64,000 bases of DNA from Megalobrama amblycephala (Eukaryota; Chordata; Actinopteri; Cypriniformes; Xenocyprididae): contig NC_063052.1 in assembly GCF_018812025.1 (NCBI RefSeq), positions 25,619,226 through 25,683,225 of the forward strand, in the 5' to 3' direction. Of this stretch, positions 35,485-46,600 are shown in pieces. Each line of letters opens with the position of its first letter. Within the stretch, counting starts at the first letter, position 1. The position numbers and the translations under genes are program-made. The notes below the pieces were generated by a model. It was not told the origin of the DNA and did not search any database. It saw only the letters and a list, made by a program, of their open reading frames with translations.

Positions 35485-38400
35485 TCACACACACACACAC
35501 ACAAACAAACAGATTGAAAATATAGGAAGTAATTGCTTACATTATTCTGTTTAGACTCATACAGTTTGCATCTCACTAAACCTTTTATGTGTTAAACTAT
35601 TTCTGTTTATACTTTCCTCTGAAAATTTTTGGCAAGTGCATAAATTACCCCAAAACAACCCTTAAGCCCTCATCAGTGAACCCACGACCTATAACAGTTT
35701 AAGGTCTTATCTGAACTGGATGTAACCTAGGTATTTTATATGTTGTCTACATTTGAATATCAGAACAAAAAGCTGCTGATTTATTTTAAAACAAATATAT
35801 ATTTTTTGTCTCCCATGATCATTACACTTTGATTTTTTTTTTTTTTAATTGTTGTTCAGTGTTGATATGCTTTACACTTCATAATGTTCTTGTGGTTATT
35901 TAATATACTGATTCAATGAGAAAATGGCGCTGAACAGATTTATTCAAAGATTATACTGTAAAGGCTTTGACTTCTAGTGAAAAGACAGATCTTTTTCTTT
36001 TTTCTTTTTGACAGTTTATTTTAAATGATCAAATATGGCATGATTTTGAAGTTAATTGTGCAGTTTACACTTTTAAAACTGAAACCAATTTTGTCAAGGT
36101 TGTACACCCTTAGCAGTGAGAGATAACTGTTTCACTCAACAATGTCAAGTGGAGGAATTAGTTCTTCAAATTCATCAGGAAATAAGAGTGTTTGATAGCA
36201 ATGGAGAGTTCAGATTAGTCAATCAAAGACTCAATTTGCCCTCAACTGACAGTGCAGCTGTGAATTGTATAAAAACATTGGAAATCAATATCCCCTATAG
36301 AATTTCATTAAGCTCCCGTATATTCAATAGATAGGTCGCATAATTTGATGGATTGTGCAAAGAAAATTATCGTCTGAGTCTTTGGAGCATGAGCACAAAG
36401 AGGCTGGCTTTCAGTAATTGGTAAAGTGGTACAATTGATTTAGTTTATCTATATTGTTCACTCCTCCAAGAATAGCTGTGAAAAATCTATCATCTCAGAA
36501 ATTTCTATTCACACGCTTTCTCTCTGTGTCTTTATCTCCTAGCACTTCTGTTGAGGGGAGGCGATGAGGAGGACAGCGGCACAGAGAGCCGTAGCGGGGG
36601 TGAAGAGACGCACGTGTGTGAGAGGTGCTGTGCTGAATTCTTCAAGTGGTCCGAAATGCTGGAGCACCAGCAGAAGTGCACGGAAGACCCCCCTGTGCTG
36701 ATAGTAAAAGAGAATGAAGAGAAGGCCATTTCCCGGGGATCACCGACAGAGTCCCTCTTGAGTGCCCACAGTGACTCAGCAGAAATGGAGGCCAGCGAAC
36801 TCAACTCTGAGCTGGCTGAGAAAGTCGACGAGATGCCTGAGGAAACCCACATCATCGACATGGATGAACAAATGGATATAAGTTTGCCAGAGCATAAAAC
36901 ATCAAACCTCAGCCCTCTACAACTTGACAATGATAACACCACCTCTTCTCCTGCACCACCTATAACCAATCACTATGACATGCCCAGCACCAATGTGACT
37001 CTGGAGATTCTTCACAGCACCCGAGTGGCCGTTGCTCAGTTTTCCCAGAGCATTCACTGTGCAGGGTCTGCAGGCAAGCTGAACTCAGCAGCGATACCCA
37101 TGATTCTAGAGCAGTTGATGGCGCTTCAGCAGCAACAGGTTCAGCAATTGCAGCTCATTGAGCAGATCCGCAGCCAGGTCGCTGTAATGAATAGGCAGCC
37201 TACGCAAGCCGCCCTTAATCCTGCCTCAAAAAGCCTGCCCTCTGACTCTAACACTTACAATTTCAAGGGCATCGCTCCACCCCCTGTACTTCCATTATCT
37301 GGGGTCATGCCCTCTGCAGTGAATGGGCAGGCCTCTGTATCCCAGTCATCTATGCTTGCGAGGCCACCATTGCTTTCTTCCCAGCCAAGCAGTGGACAAA
37401 TCACCTCTAGATCATTGGAGAGTGCCACTGCTTCCTTAACAAGTTCCAGCCCTCATCTCTTCAGCTACAGTGGGTCTTCCCCGCTCTTATCCACTAGCGG
37501 ATCGCTCTCTAATGTTAGTAACACCCAGTCCGTAAGCACTCCCAGTCCACTATCAGCTTGCCAGAGTAGCCTCCTTAGCCCGTCTGCCAACCTACCATTA
37601 CTACCTCAAAGCCCTCCCAATGGAGTCATATTTCCCAATCCACTGGCCAGTATTGCAGCCACTGCTAGTGCATTAGACCCACTTGCTGCTATGATGAAGC
37701 ACCGTAAGGGCAAACTGCCTGGCGTCTCCATTTTTGACAACAAGCCCAATTCCGAGGACCCATTCTTTAAGCACAAGTGTAGGTTCTGCGCTAAAGTGTT
37801 CGGCAGCGACAGCGCCTTGCAGATCCACTTGCGCTCGCACACAGGTGAGAGGCCCTTCAAATGCAACATTTGTGGCAACCGTTTCTCAACAAAGGGAAAC
37901 CTCAAAGTCCACTTCCAAAGGCACAAGGAGAAGTACCCTCATGTTCAGATGAACCCCTATCCAGTCCCAGAGTATCTTGACAATATTCCTACCAGTTCTG
38001 GGATTCCCTATGGGATGTCTTTTCCTCCGGAGAAGGCAGGACCTACTTGGTTAGACAGCAAACCTGTTCTGCCAACGGTGCCATCCTCAGTGGGTCTGCA
38101 GTTGCCGCCCACAGTACCAATTATTGAAAGCTTAAGTGATTCATTTACAAGCACACCCTCTGAAAGATCTCCACACAGGCCGTCGCCAGCCAGAGGTGAA
38201 CTTGCACCATCGTCACCCAATCCCACCGGCACTGAGACAGATATGTCTACCATAGCGGCCTCCCCTAATTCAAACAGAGAAGGAGAGATCACACAGAGCT
38301 TCAATACCGAGGAGGTGCACCTGCCATCAAACAGTGTGACTAGAAACAGTAACAACTCCAACAGCTTGCTTTTGCAGTCCATGTCGACAGAAACATCTGT

Positions 38401-41400
38401 TAAGGGGAATGTATCAGAGTCCACCGATGTTCCTTCAGCTGTCAATAAGTCGTCCTCTCCTCCACTCATCTCGGATCAGTTCAGGGCCAAGTTCCCATTT
38501 GGTGGTCTCCAAGACTCTATGCAAACATCTGAGACATCAAAGCTCCAACAGCTTGTGGAAAACATTGACAAGAAGATGATGGAGCCTAATCAGTGTGTAA
38601 TCTGCCACCGCGTGCTTAGCTGTCAGAGTGCGCTGAAGATGCATTACCGCATCCATACAGGGGAAAGACCATTTAAATGCAAGGTTTGTGGACGAGCATT
38701 CACCACAAAGGGTAACTTGAAGACCCACTTTGGTGTCCACCGTGCAAAGCCTCCTCTTCGGATTCAACATTCATGCCCGATCTGTCAGAAAAAGTTCACA
38801 AATGCTGTTGTGCTACAGCAACACATACGCATGCACATGGGTGGGCAGATTCCAAACACTCCCCTGGCAGAAACCATGTACGAAAAAGATACAGATATGG
38901 AGAGTTTCGACAGCATGAGCACTTATGATGACGACTGTCTTGATGATATTTCATTTGAAGAAGAAGCGGATGTTGGGGAGAACAATGAAAACACCCTGAG
39001 CTCTTTTTCAGACAGTCCACCACCTATCTCATGTCTTCCAACCAGTGTATCAGAATCTCAAAATGTAGGGGGTGACTCATCTGTCAGTCTCAGCCAATCA
39101 AATGGAAGAAAGATGGTCAGGTGCGGACCAATGGATTATGATCTTAATGCTCTGGGCTCGACCACCACTGGTGAGATGGAGAACCACAGCATGGGAACTG
39201 CTTTAATGCCACATTCATCTAGTTCTATTCACATTCCACCCTATCCCAACAGTCAACCTGAAGGACAACATGAGCACTTAGTCTCTCTGAACCTCTCATC
39301 TAAAATCCCAGAGGCAACAGCTATAGTAAAATCTGAAACAACAGATTGTCCTGCAGCAAATGCAGTCAACGGGGTGACTCTTAATCAAACAGGAATCCAG
39401 CCTATCAAGTCTACAGTAAAGAAAGAAAACCCTTTCAACGTGCAGTGTTTCAGTAAGGAACATGGTAAGCTAAAACTGTTATATGATACCCATAAAACAT
39501 GCTCAAAAATTATTTGTTCAGTGAGCTTAATTAAACCGAGGAATTTCCGCACAATTATTTTAGGTTTGCACAACAAGACTATAAGTAACTGAAATAAGCA
39601 CAAATGTCAGGACATGTCAAAACCCCTCCAGGGCCCACAAAAAAAAACTCAGACCCCAGAAAGTTAATACAAATTTGTTTTTTTGAATGTACCTAAATTT
39701 AAGTTCTTGTGCCAGATAACTTATAGCTAGCATTAGTGCATGTTAGCACACTAAATATAATTTATTATGATATGCAACGTATGGAATGATCAAGTAAGAC
39801 TGGTCTCAGTACTAGATTTAGCAGTTATTTCTCACGGACTGAAGAAACACATACCATAGTAGTCATGTAGCCCACAACCTAAGCACAAGCTACACTCTTC
39901 AGCACAGCAGTAACCACACAAAAACTACAACATAACAGAAACTATAACGTAACATTAAACACTAACAAGTATTTCCCTTTACTCATAAACACAAAATTAC
40001 TCTTAGTTTTACCATTTACTCTCCTAATGCAGTCTCATTTAAAGCATGATGGGAATTATAAGTCCACTGTCCAGTTAATAATGTCAACAAAAATGCTTCA
40101 TGCAGTCTCAACACAAAAGGATTAAGTTAACGTCTATTTCACAAATGCAAGTGATTTAAATGTAATGAAATTAAGTTGTGGTAAAATGTTCAAGAATTGT
40201 TTTACTTTGGCTTACTTTAAGTAAACTGAATTTATTTTCTTTAGTGTAAATTTAATTACTTGAAGTGTGTCATTTTTTTTTTTAAATTCCTACCCTTGCT
40301 AAATATAAGCATAGACAACTGTAAGTAAGCCATATTCAATTCACCTGAAATGTGTAAACACTGTGGTGCTGCACATTGTCCAACACCGCAATATAACTCA
40401 ATTAATGGTTTGAGTTGGGGCTGGGCTGGTCTGTTTGTTCAAGTAATGGAGGACAGGGGAGTGTTTGTAGAAAAATGTTAAAAAATATATTAATATATTT
40501 AAATTATTAAAATATTATTAATTATTAAAAATTGAATTGCAATCCTGTTTGGCTTTGCTAGGCCAGAAATTACACACTTCCCCTTTAACACTTAATGCAC
40601 AGTATTGCAGTGTTTGTTTATTTGATTTCACTGTTGATTTTTATTCTTATTTTTTATTTTTATTCTCAGAAAATGCTCAAAGGTCTACTGAACAGGATAC
40701 AAAAAATTCGCCGACTGCAGTGAAACTGGAGATGAGTGCTTGCAGTAGACCATACATGCTAAAAGAAGGACCTTTCCCTGCATTTGGCCTGCAGTCTCCC
40801 ACCTCACGCTCTGAGGTGATGATACCGGGCGTCACCTCACTCACTGGACCACCCCCTCCCCGACGGACCCCTAAGCAACACAACTGCAGTGCATGTGGGA
40901 AGAACTTCTCTTCTGCCAGCGCCTTGCAGATCCACGAGCGCACACACACAGGTGAAAAACCTTTCGGCTGCTCTGTCTGCGGTCGAGCGTTCACAACCAA
41001 GGGTAATCTCAAGGTATGTGATCATTATTGATTATGTTATTTCAGATGTTCACTTATTCACAAGTATTATATACTTGTGAGATAAATATATATTTTATTT
41101 ATTTAAGCTGTTCACTTTTTCACAAGTATATAATACTTGTGAATAAGTGAACAGCTTAAATAAATAAAATAGATATACACTTTTCAAATCAGTTTACATT
41201 TTACAATTTTCATGTAATAGTTACCAGTGTTGGAGATCCGCCATTCTGTAAATTAAAGGCAAAAATAAATTTAAAATAAAAACGCATATACACATTGCAG
41301 TCATCATGGCCATGGTCATTTTTTTTTATCTTTACAGATTAATTCTACACAAATCTGCCAGAAAGAGCATAAAAATATTTGTCATTGATTTCTCTTTCAT

Positions 41401-41812
41401 TTCTGTTTGTCAACAGGTGCACATGGGCACCCATATGTGGAATAACACTCCTGCCCGTAGAGGTAGACGACTGTCTGTGGAAAACCCAATTGCCCTTCTG
41501 GGCGGTGATGCCCTGAAATTCAGTGAAGTGTTTCAAAAGGATTTAGCAGCCCGGGCCATGAATGTGGACCAAAACTTCTGGAGCCGATATGCAGCAGCTA
41601 TAACTAATGGCTTAGCAATGAGGAACAATGAAATATCCGTCATTCAGAGTGGAGGAGTTCCCCAGCTCCCTGCCATTACTGTGGCCACGGACAAGGCTAG
41701 CACTGGAAACAGCCCACCAATCACAGCCATGGAAAAAACAGGCTTAGAAAGGGGTACTGGACAACACTTCTCCATGATGATTGATGACAAAAAAGACATT
41801 GGAATCAATTAA
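32644..41812 (+). CDS. sall3: sall3, spalt-like zinc-finger transcription factor (4 coding exons)
   Basis: Coding exons 32644-32725, 36543-39464, 40670-41013 and 41417-41812 join in frame to 1,247 residues; human SALL3 is about 1,300. SALL proteins are nuclear zinc-finger factors that bind AT-rich DNA and recruit the NuRD corepressor; Sall3 acts in neural, retinal and craniofacial development. Visible features: [12 protein letters not shown] at 1-12 (NuRD-recruiting motif); an atypical C2HC finger at 53-73; a Gln-rich oligomerisation segment near 216-240; a finger pair at 440-460 and 468-488; a triplet at 712-732, 740-760 and 772-792; an acidic stretch after it; a C-terminal pair at 1074-1094 and 1102-1122. 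Sumoylation-type motifs V-K-x-E occur at 956, 986 and 1019. The ending DDKKDIGIN matches SALL3 rather than SALL1 or SALL4. No third double finger lies between the triplet and the last pair. Tandem atp9b downstream supports SALL3 orthology. The a or b fish duplicate cannot be decided. Confidence 0.95.
32981..33213. mobile_element. Tc1/mariner-like MITE in sall3 intron 1
   Basis: The left end CACCCTTAAAAATAACG and the right end TTATTTTTAATAGTG are inverted repeats flanked by TA (32979-32980, 33214-33215). It is 233 bp, has no coding capacity, and lies 255 bp after the exon 1 donor. Confidence 0.65.
33216..35410. other. sall3 intron 1, AT-rich part
   Basis: Intronic sequence without recognised elements. 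T and A homopolymers are at about 34157-34167, 34818-34832 and 34898-34912. Confidence 0.6.
35411..35512. repeat. (CA)n microsatellite in sall3 intron 1
   Basis: A nearly pure (AC)n run of over 60 bp continues as an interrupted run with TACACTC, then (ACAA)n-like units. It is likely length-polymorphic. Confidence 0.97.
35513..36542. other. sall3 intron 1, 3' part
   Basis: No gene. The 36100-36450 block just upstream of exon 2 is repeat-poor and contains ATCAAAG at 36223-36229, a TCF/LEF-type core. A conserved intronic element is possible but unproven. Confidence 0.35.
36543..39464 (+). CDS. sall3: sall3 coding exon 2 (large)
   Basis: The acceptor TTATCTCCTAG ends at 36542 and the donor CATG|GTAAGC follows 39464. 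The exon's 2,922 bp encode the C2HC finger, Gln-rich segment, first finger pair and finger triplet. The frame stays open past the donor to a stop at 39590-39592, so intron retention would give a protein ending with about 41 intron-coded residues and no C-terminal finger pair. Confidence 0.95.
39465..40669. other. sall3 intron 2
   Basis: A GT-AG intron of 1,205 bp. Its first 128 bp are open in the exon 2 frame up to the stop at 39590-39592. The rest is AT-rich without recognised repeats. Confidence 0.8.
40670..41013 (+). CDS. sall3: sall3 coding exon 3
   Basis: The acceptor TATTCTCAG ends at 40669 and the donor AAG|GTATGT follows 41013. It codes residues 1002-1116: a VKLE sumoylation-type site, a Pro-rich stretch, the first finger of the last pair and most of the second. 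The last finger is split by intron 3 between Lys1116 and Val1117. Confidence 0.95.
41048..41171. repeat. Overlapping perfect inverted repeats in sall3 intron 3
   Basis: Bases 41048-41080 are an exact reverse complement of 41120-41152 (33 of 33). Bases 41091-41117 are an exact reverse complement of 41145-41171 (27 of 27). The two right-hand arms overlap by 8 bp. No target duplication is visible, so a replication template switch explains it better than a transposon. Confidence 0.85.
41417..41812 (+). CDS. sall3: sall3 coding exon 4 (terminal)
   Basis: The acceptor GTCAACAG ends at 41416. The exon's 131 codons plus TAA complete the last finger (His1118, His1122) and encode the conserved SALL tail ([37 protein letters not shown]). 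It ends DIGIN, a SALL3 hallmark. Confidence 0.95.
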   Translation: MHMGTHMWNNTPARRGRRLSVENPIALLGGDALKFSEVFQKDLAARAMNVDQNFWSRYAAAITNGLAMRNNEISVIQSGGVPQLPAITVATDKASTGNSPPITAMEKTGLERGTGQHFSMMIDDKKDIGIN

Positions 41813-41856
41813 AGTAAAGGTGACATATTCGTTCTCCTTGCATAAGGAACATTGAA

Positions 41857-41862
41857 AATAAA
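41857..41862 (+). terminator. sall3: First candidate poly(A) signal of sall3
   Basis: AATAAA lies 45 bp after the stop codon. Further AATAAA copies follow near 41887, 42683, 42998 and 43126, so a long 3'UTR reaching about 43150 is possible and more typical of SALL genes. Confidence 0.4.
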
Positions 41863-43499
41863 CGTGTCTTGATTTTTGAAAATCAGAATAAACTCTTTAG
41901 AATGTGCTTGATTCATGTGGGAAAAGATTCTTTATCTTATGCTATAATGGCACTTGTTTTTTTACTTCATTGTTTAAGCTGAGGCCACGGTTAGTTTTTC
42001 AATTATGTCCACTGACTGAAACCTTACACTTGATTCAAGGGCATTGCTTTGAGATAAAATGATTATTTTATGTTGTAAATATGTATTTTATTTTATTTTA
42101 TTTGTTTTTACCCTATGATTTTGCTGTCAAACATTGCTCAATTCATGGGAAAGGGAACATGTTTGCATATATAATAGAAACGTTTCATTCCCACACTGTG
42201 GTCTTAATATAGCTACAGTTGAAAGTGTCTAACTTAAATCCCTGAGCAAGAGATAAAGAGACATTTCAGAGTTTTTGAAAAGAGATGTATTCTTCTTTGA
42301 CATCCCACTGCTCTGCTGCTATGCATTGGATGCAAACCGTTTATTTTCATGCAAATTAAGTACACCACCATGAAACCTAGTGTCATTTTAGCTGCCATCA
42401 ACAATCAAAGGTTCCATCTTATACCAGCCTATGTATGTTATTAATTCCAATTATGTGTTTTATGCTTTTTTCTGCCTTATTTACTTTTACATGCAAAATT
42501 AATTAGTGGGCCAACATGAGACTATGAAGTATAATATGAGTGCTAACAAAAATCTTGCATTGAAAACATCTTTACACTTCAGCTTAAAGTATAGTAGTCA
42601 ATGAAAGCCCTTGTGATGCATCCGAACGTGTTGCGGGACAATTCTGTTTCAAAATTTAGAAATGTTTTCCTATTAAGAACAAAATAAATACATTTTTCCA
42701 GAAACACAGGAAAAGAAAAAAGTGAAAACAATATTCTTGTCTGTAATGGTAGCTTATGTCTTATTTACTAAGCGTGTCATGTCAGGTCAATTTAGTGTTT
42801 TTTTATTTTATTTTATTATTTTATTTTGTAGTGCTATTTTCCTTATATAATATATTGTTTAGTGATGGGGAAAAAACATTAAATATGAAGGAGCAGTTTT
42901 TTCATAAAATAGGTAATGGTGAAAAGGGACGGGGTATTTGATGTGTCCTCTGCATGAAAAAGAGACACTATTTTTGTACTCAGATACGTTATAACGAATA
43001 AAAAGTACACCAGGTTTTCTTTTCTGTCTGCACATCAGTATTTTTTCATGGAACAACTGAGGTGGTCTCTCAAACACACTGATTGAACTGGATTTATTTC
43101 TAAGATGCAATATTGCTGCCACCCTCAATAAATAAATCTCAAAGAAAATATTTTGTGTCACCTTACTATTATGAGTATGAGAAAAGGCTTCACTCTATCT
43201 CTTTCTGTCTCTCTCTGTGTCTGTGTTCTAACAAACTTTAGCCAGACATTGTTATTAATAGTGTTATTCAAAAAAAAAAAAAAAAAAAATTTAAATAAAT
43301 ATATTTCTGTTATTAATGCAAAATCTTGATCTCATTTGGGAATACAAGCCATCAAAGAACAGCAGGACAACAATGGTAAGATGCCTAACGTGAAATAACC
43401 AAATAAAGCCGATGAATTCAACCAAGTAAGATATAAAAATACACTTAAATAAAAAATAAAATACCCATAAAATCATATTTTCAAATTACAGTAGATATT
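41863..43499. other. sall3 3'UTR candidate and sall3-atp9b intergenic gap
   Basis: AT-rich, without open frames of note. It contains ATTTA-rich T/A runs near 42085-42105 and 42800-42830, a CT-rich run near 43195-43225 and an A tract at about 43270-43288. The gap between the two coding regions is only 1.74 kb. Confidence 0.5.
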
Positions 43500-43549
43500 T
43501 CCCTCTCTTTAGTCCGGACGTGACGACATTCATACGTAGCCAAGTAAAG
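43500..43549 (+). promoter_or_regulatory. atp9b: atp9b proximal promoter / 5'UTR
   Basis: A CpG-containing stretch with GTGACGAC (CRE-half-site-like, near 43520) directly precedes the start codon, which is in a good context (AAG ATG G). No TATA box is seen. The transcription start cannot be placed. Confidence 0.3.
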
Positions 43550-43629
43550 ATGGCAGACAGCATCCCTTTGAATCCTGTACGGAAGAATTCGAGAAAAACT
43601 GCGTATTATAATGCTGGCAGACCTGCCAG
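43550..43629 (+). CDS. atp9b: atp9b coding exon 1
   Basis: 26 codons plus two bases (AG) before the donor AG|GTATGT. It encodes the basic, Tyr-containing N-terminal tail. Confidence 0.92.
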
Positions 43630-46600
43630 GTATGTAGGCGGTTGGATATTGATCTTAAACACCTCTTTTTAAACTCAGGACTGTAAGTTGAGTTGTTATA
43701 ATAATGTATGTTTTGATATTGGGTTTGTTTATACCACGGTTCCGGGGTTGAGTGCTAACGGGCTAACAGTCTAGCAGCAGTGTAAATTCAGCAGCGCGAG
43801 CTGTCAGTGTCAGATTACAGCTGATAGGACATGAGAGGATACAAGACTCCCCGAGAGATGCATGTGTTGATTAAGATGTGATATAATCATGTGAGATATT
43901 TGTCATTCCGGTTCCTTCTCATAAAACATCTTATAGGTACATTACATCCATTGAAGCGTACTCTCACACGGCTATGAGATATTCTGTAGTTGTTAGTACA
44001 TTTATGGAGCATCTTATAAAGAATCCCATGGAAGATGATTATAGAACATCTTATGAGCCTTAAGGTACATTCATGAAACATCACAAATAATACTGAATGT
44101 GCATTTGTTACACAAAACACATCAGGAACATTCATAGAACATGTCATGAGCTTTTGGTGTATCTATAGATCATCATTATGAGGCTTTGTTCCTTCTGTAG
44201 CATATCTTGTACAACATCTCATTTGCCTTAGGTATTACACATCACATGTCATGGTCTGCTGATTCTGAGCTTGTCAGGATATCTCTGCAAACTGTTTTCC
44301 CACGGTTTTTGTGAGGCAAAGATGCCAAAGATATTCATTTAAAAACTAATGTCCATCTGGTTTTCCTGAACCGCATAAACAGCCTAACAGCAGACAGGAT
44401 CTGTATTTATGGCATCCAGCTGTTTGTCAAATACTGACAGTCTAAGGACCACTTGTGGCATTGCTGCTTGAGAGTATGGACCTAAACCAAAGTGATTGCT
44501 TAATTTGATTTCATTGTTTGGGGTAATGCTATTGTGAATACTCACTTTGTGAATCATTTTGTGTTTTATTGAGGAGGAAAGAGAAGAGCAGAAGAACTGA
44601 CCACAGTTAGGAGAGATTAATTGGACCACCAGCTATGTTTGGCTCCTTCTTTGCTTATTCTGTTGTCCTTCTTGATTTATATGGGTGGTTAAGCAGATTT
44701 GATGGTCATCTGATTTCTTTTATCATACAATTGAATACAAATATCAGTGGTGGGCCTGCAGGATACAAATGTATTACATCAGCCTTGCTAAACTGTATCG
44801 TTTTATGATTACAGCGGTCAGCTAACTCGGTGTCTTTTTTTAATTACACCCATTTCTGCTTGACCGCTGTTGAGACTGTTTAACAAAAAAGTATTTTTAA
44901 TGGACCTCAAAGGCTAAAATCCACATAGACACATGTCAAAGTGATGCGTTTTTGTTGACATACCTCAATAATTACCTGCCTATTGTGGCAGGAACCGATT
45001 AGCCATTGTAGAGCTAATATTTCCTATTAGTTCAAAGTCTCTTATAATGGTGAATCTCACAAAACTTGTCAAGAACATTTCTGGACCATATTTCGTCCCA
45101 AGCTATTTGTAGGTCGATTGTTTGAGCATCTCAACCAGCCCGGCTTTCTCATTTAGCCTAATGTTGTTTCAAACCCATAAGACTTTTGTTCATCTTCGAA
45201 ACACAAATGAAGATATTTTAACATAACGTGAGAGATTTCACTCGCTCTATTGAAAGTCCATTCCCCCAAAATTCCATGATTCAGAAAGACATAGTTGTAA
45301 TTCATATGAATTGAGCAGTTTAAATCCAAGTCTTCTCAAGAGACACAATTGCTTTATGTGATGAACAGATTTAAAAGATTAGTTCACTTCAGAATGACAA
45401 TTTACTGATAATTTACTCACCCCCATGTCATCCAAGATGTTTATGTCTTTCTTTCTTCAGTCGAAAATAAATTAAGGTTTTTGAGGAAAACATTCCAGGA
45501 TATTTCTCTGTATAGTGGACTTCATCAGGGTTCAATGGGTTTGAAGGTCCAAATTACAGTTTCAATGCATCTTCAAAGGGCTCTACACGATCTCAGCTGA
45601 GGAATAAGGGTCTTATCTAGCAAAACGATTGGCCATTTTCTAAAAAAAAAATAATAATAATGAAAATATACTTTTTAAAGGTGCCCAAGAATGCTTTTTC
45701 ACAAGATGTAATATAAGTCTAAGGTGTCTCCTGAATGTGTCTGTGAAGTTTCAGCTCAAAATACCCCATAGATTTTTTTTAAATAAATTTTTTTAACTGC
45801 CTATGTTGGGGCATCATTAACAATGCACTGATTTACACTCGTCGCCGCCCCCTTAAATCGCGTGCTCCCTGCCACACGAGCTGTCGACTATATTACAGCG
45901 CATTTACAAAGTTAACACAGCTAATATAACCCTCAAATGGATCTTTACAAGATGTTCGTCATGCATGCTGTATGCATGCTTCGAATTATGTGAGTAAAGT
46001 ATTTATTTGGATGTTAAAGTTTTATTCTGAGTGAATTTGAGGCTGTCCTCCGTGGCTAACAGCTAATGCTACACTGTTGGAGAGATTTATAAAGAATGAA
46101 GTTGTGTTTATGCATTATACAGACTGCAAGTGTTTAAAAAATGAAAATAGCGACGGCTCTTGTCTCCGTGAATACAGTAAGAAACGATGGTAACTTTAAC
46201 CTCATTTAACAGTACATTAGCAAAATGCTAACGAAACATTTAGAAAGATAATTTACAAATATCAGTAAAAATATCATGCTATCATGGATTATGTCAGTTA
46301 TTATTGCTCCATCTGCCATTTTTCGCTATTGTTCTTGCTTACCTAGTCTGATGATTCGGCTGTGTGCAGCTCCAGACGTTAATACTGGCTTGTGTAATCC
46401 CTTGAACATGGACTGGCATTATGCAAATATTGGGGGCGTACACCCCGGCTGTTACGTAACAGTCGGTGTTATGTTGTGATTCGCCTGTTCTTCGGAGGTC
46501 GTTTAAACAAATGAGATTTATATAAGAAGGAGGAAACAATGGGGTTTGAGACTCACTGTATGTCTTTTCCATGTACTGAACTCTTGTAATTTAACTATGC

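Noticed and set aside
35284..35576. Open frames on both strands encoding His/Thr or Cys/Val repeats
   Set aside because: They are translations of the (CA)n microsatellite and have no coding meaning.
36532..36969. 145-codon open frame on the minus strand
   Set aside because: It is a shadow of sall3 exon 2, which has zinc-finger similarity and clean splice sites on the + strand. The same holds for minus-strand frames at 37606-37926, 38008-38469 and 40677-41012.
46276..46572. Open frames within the TTAA elements (also at 50646-50843)
   Set aside because: They lie inside non-autonomous transposons, are not preserved between the two copies in length, and lack transposase motifs.
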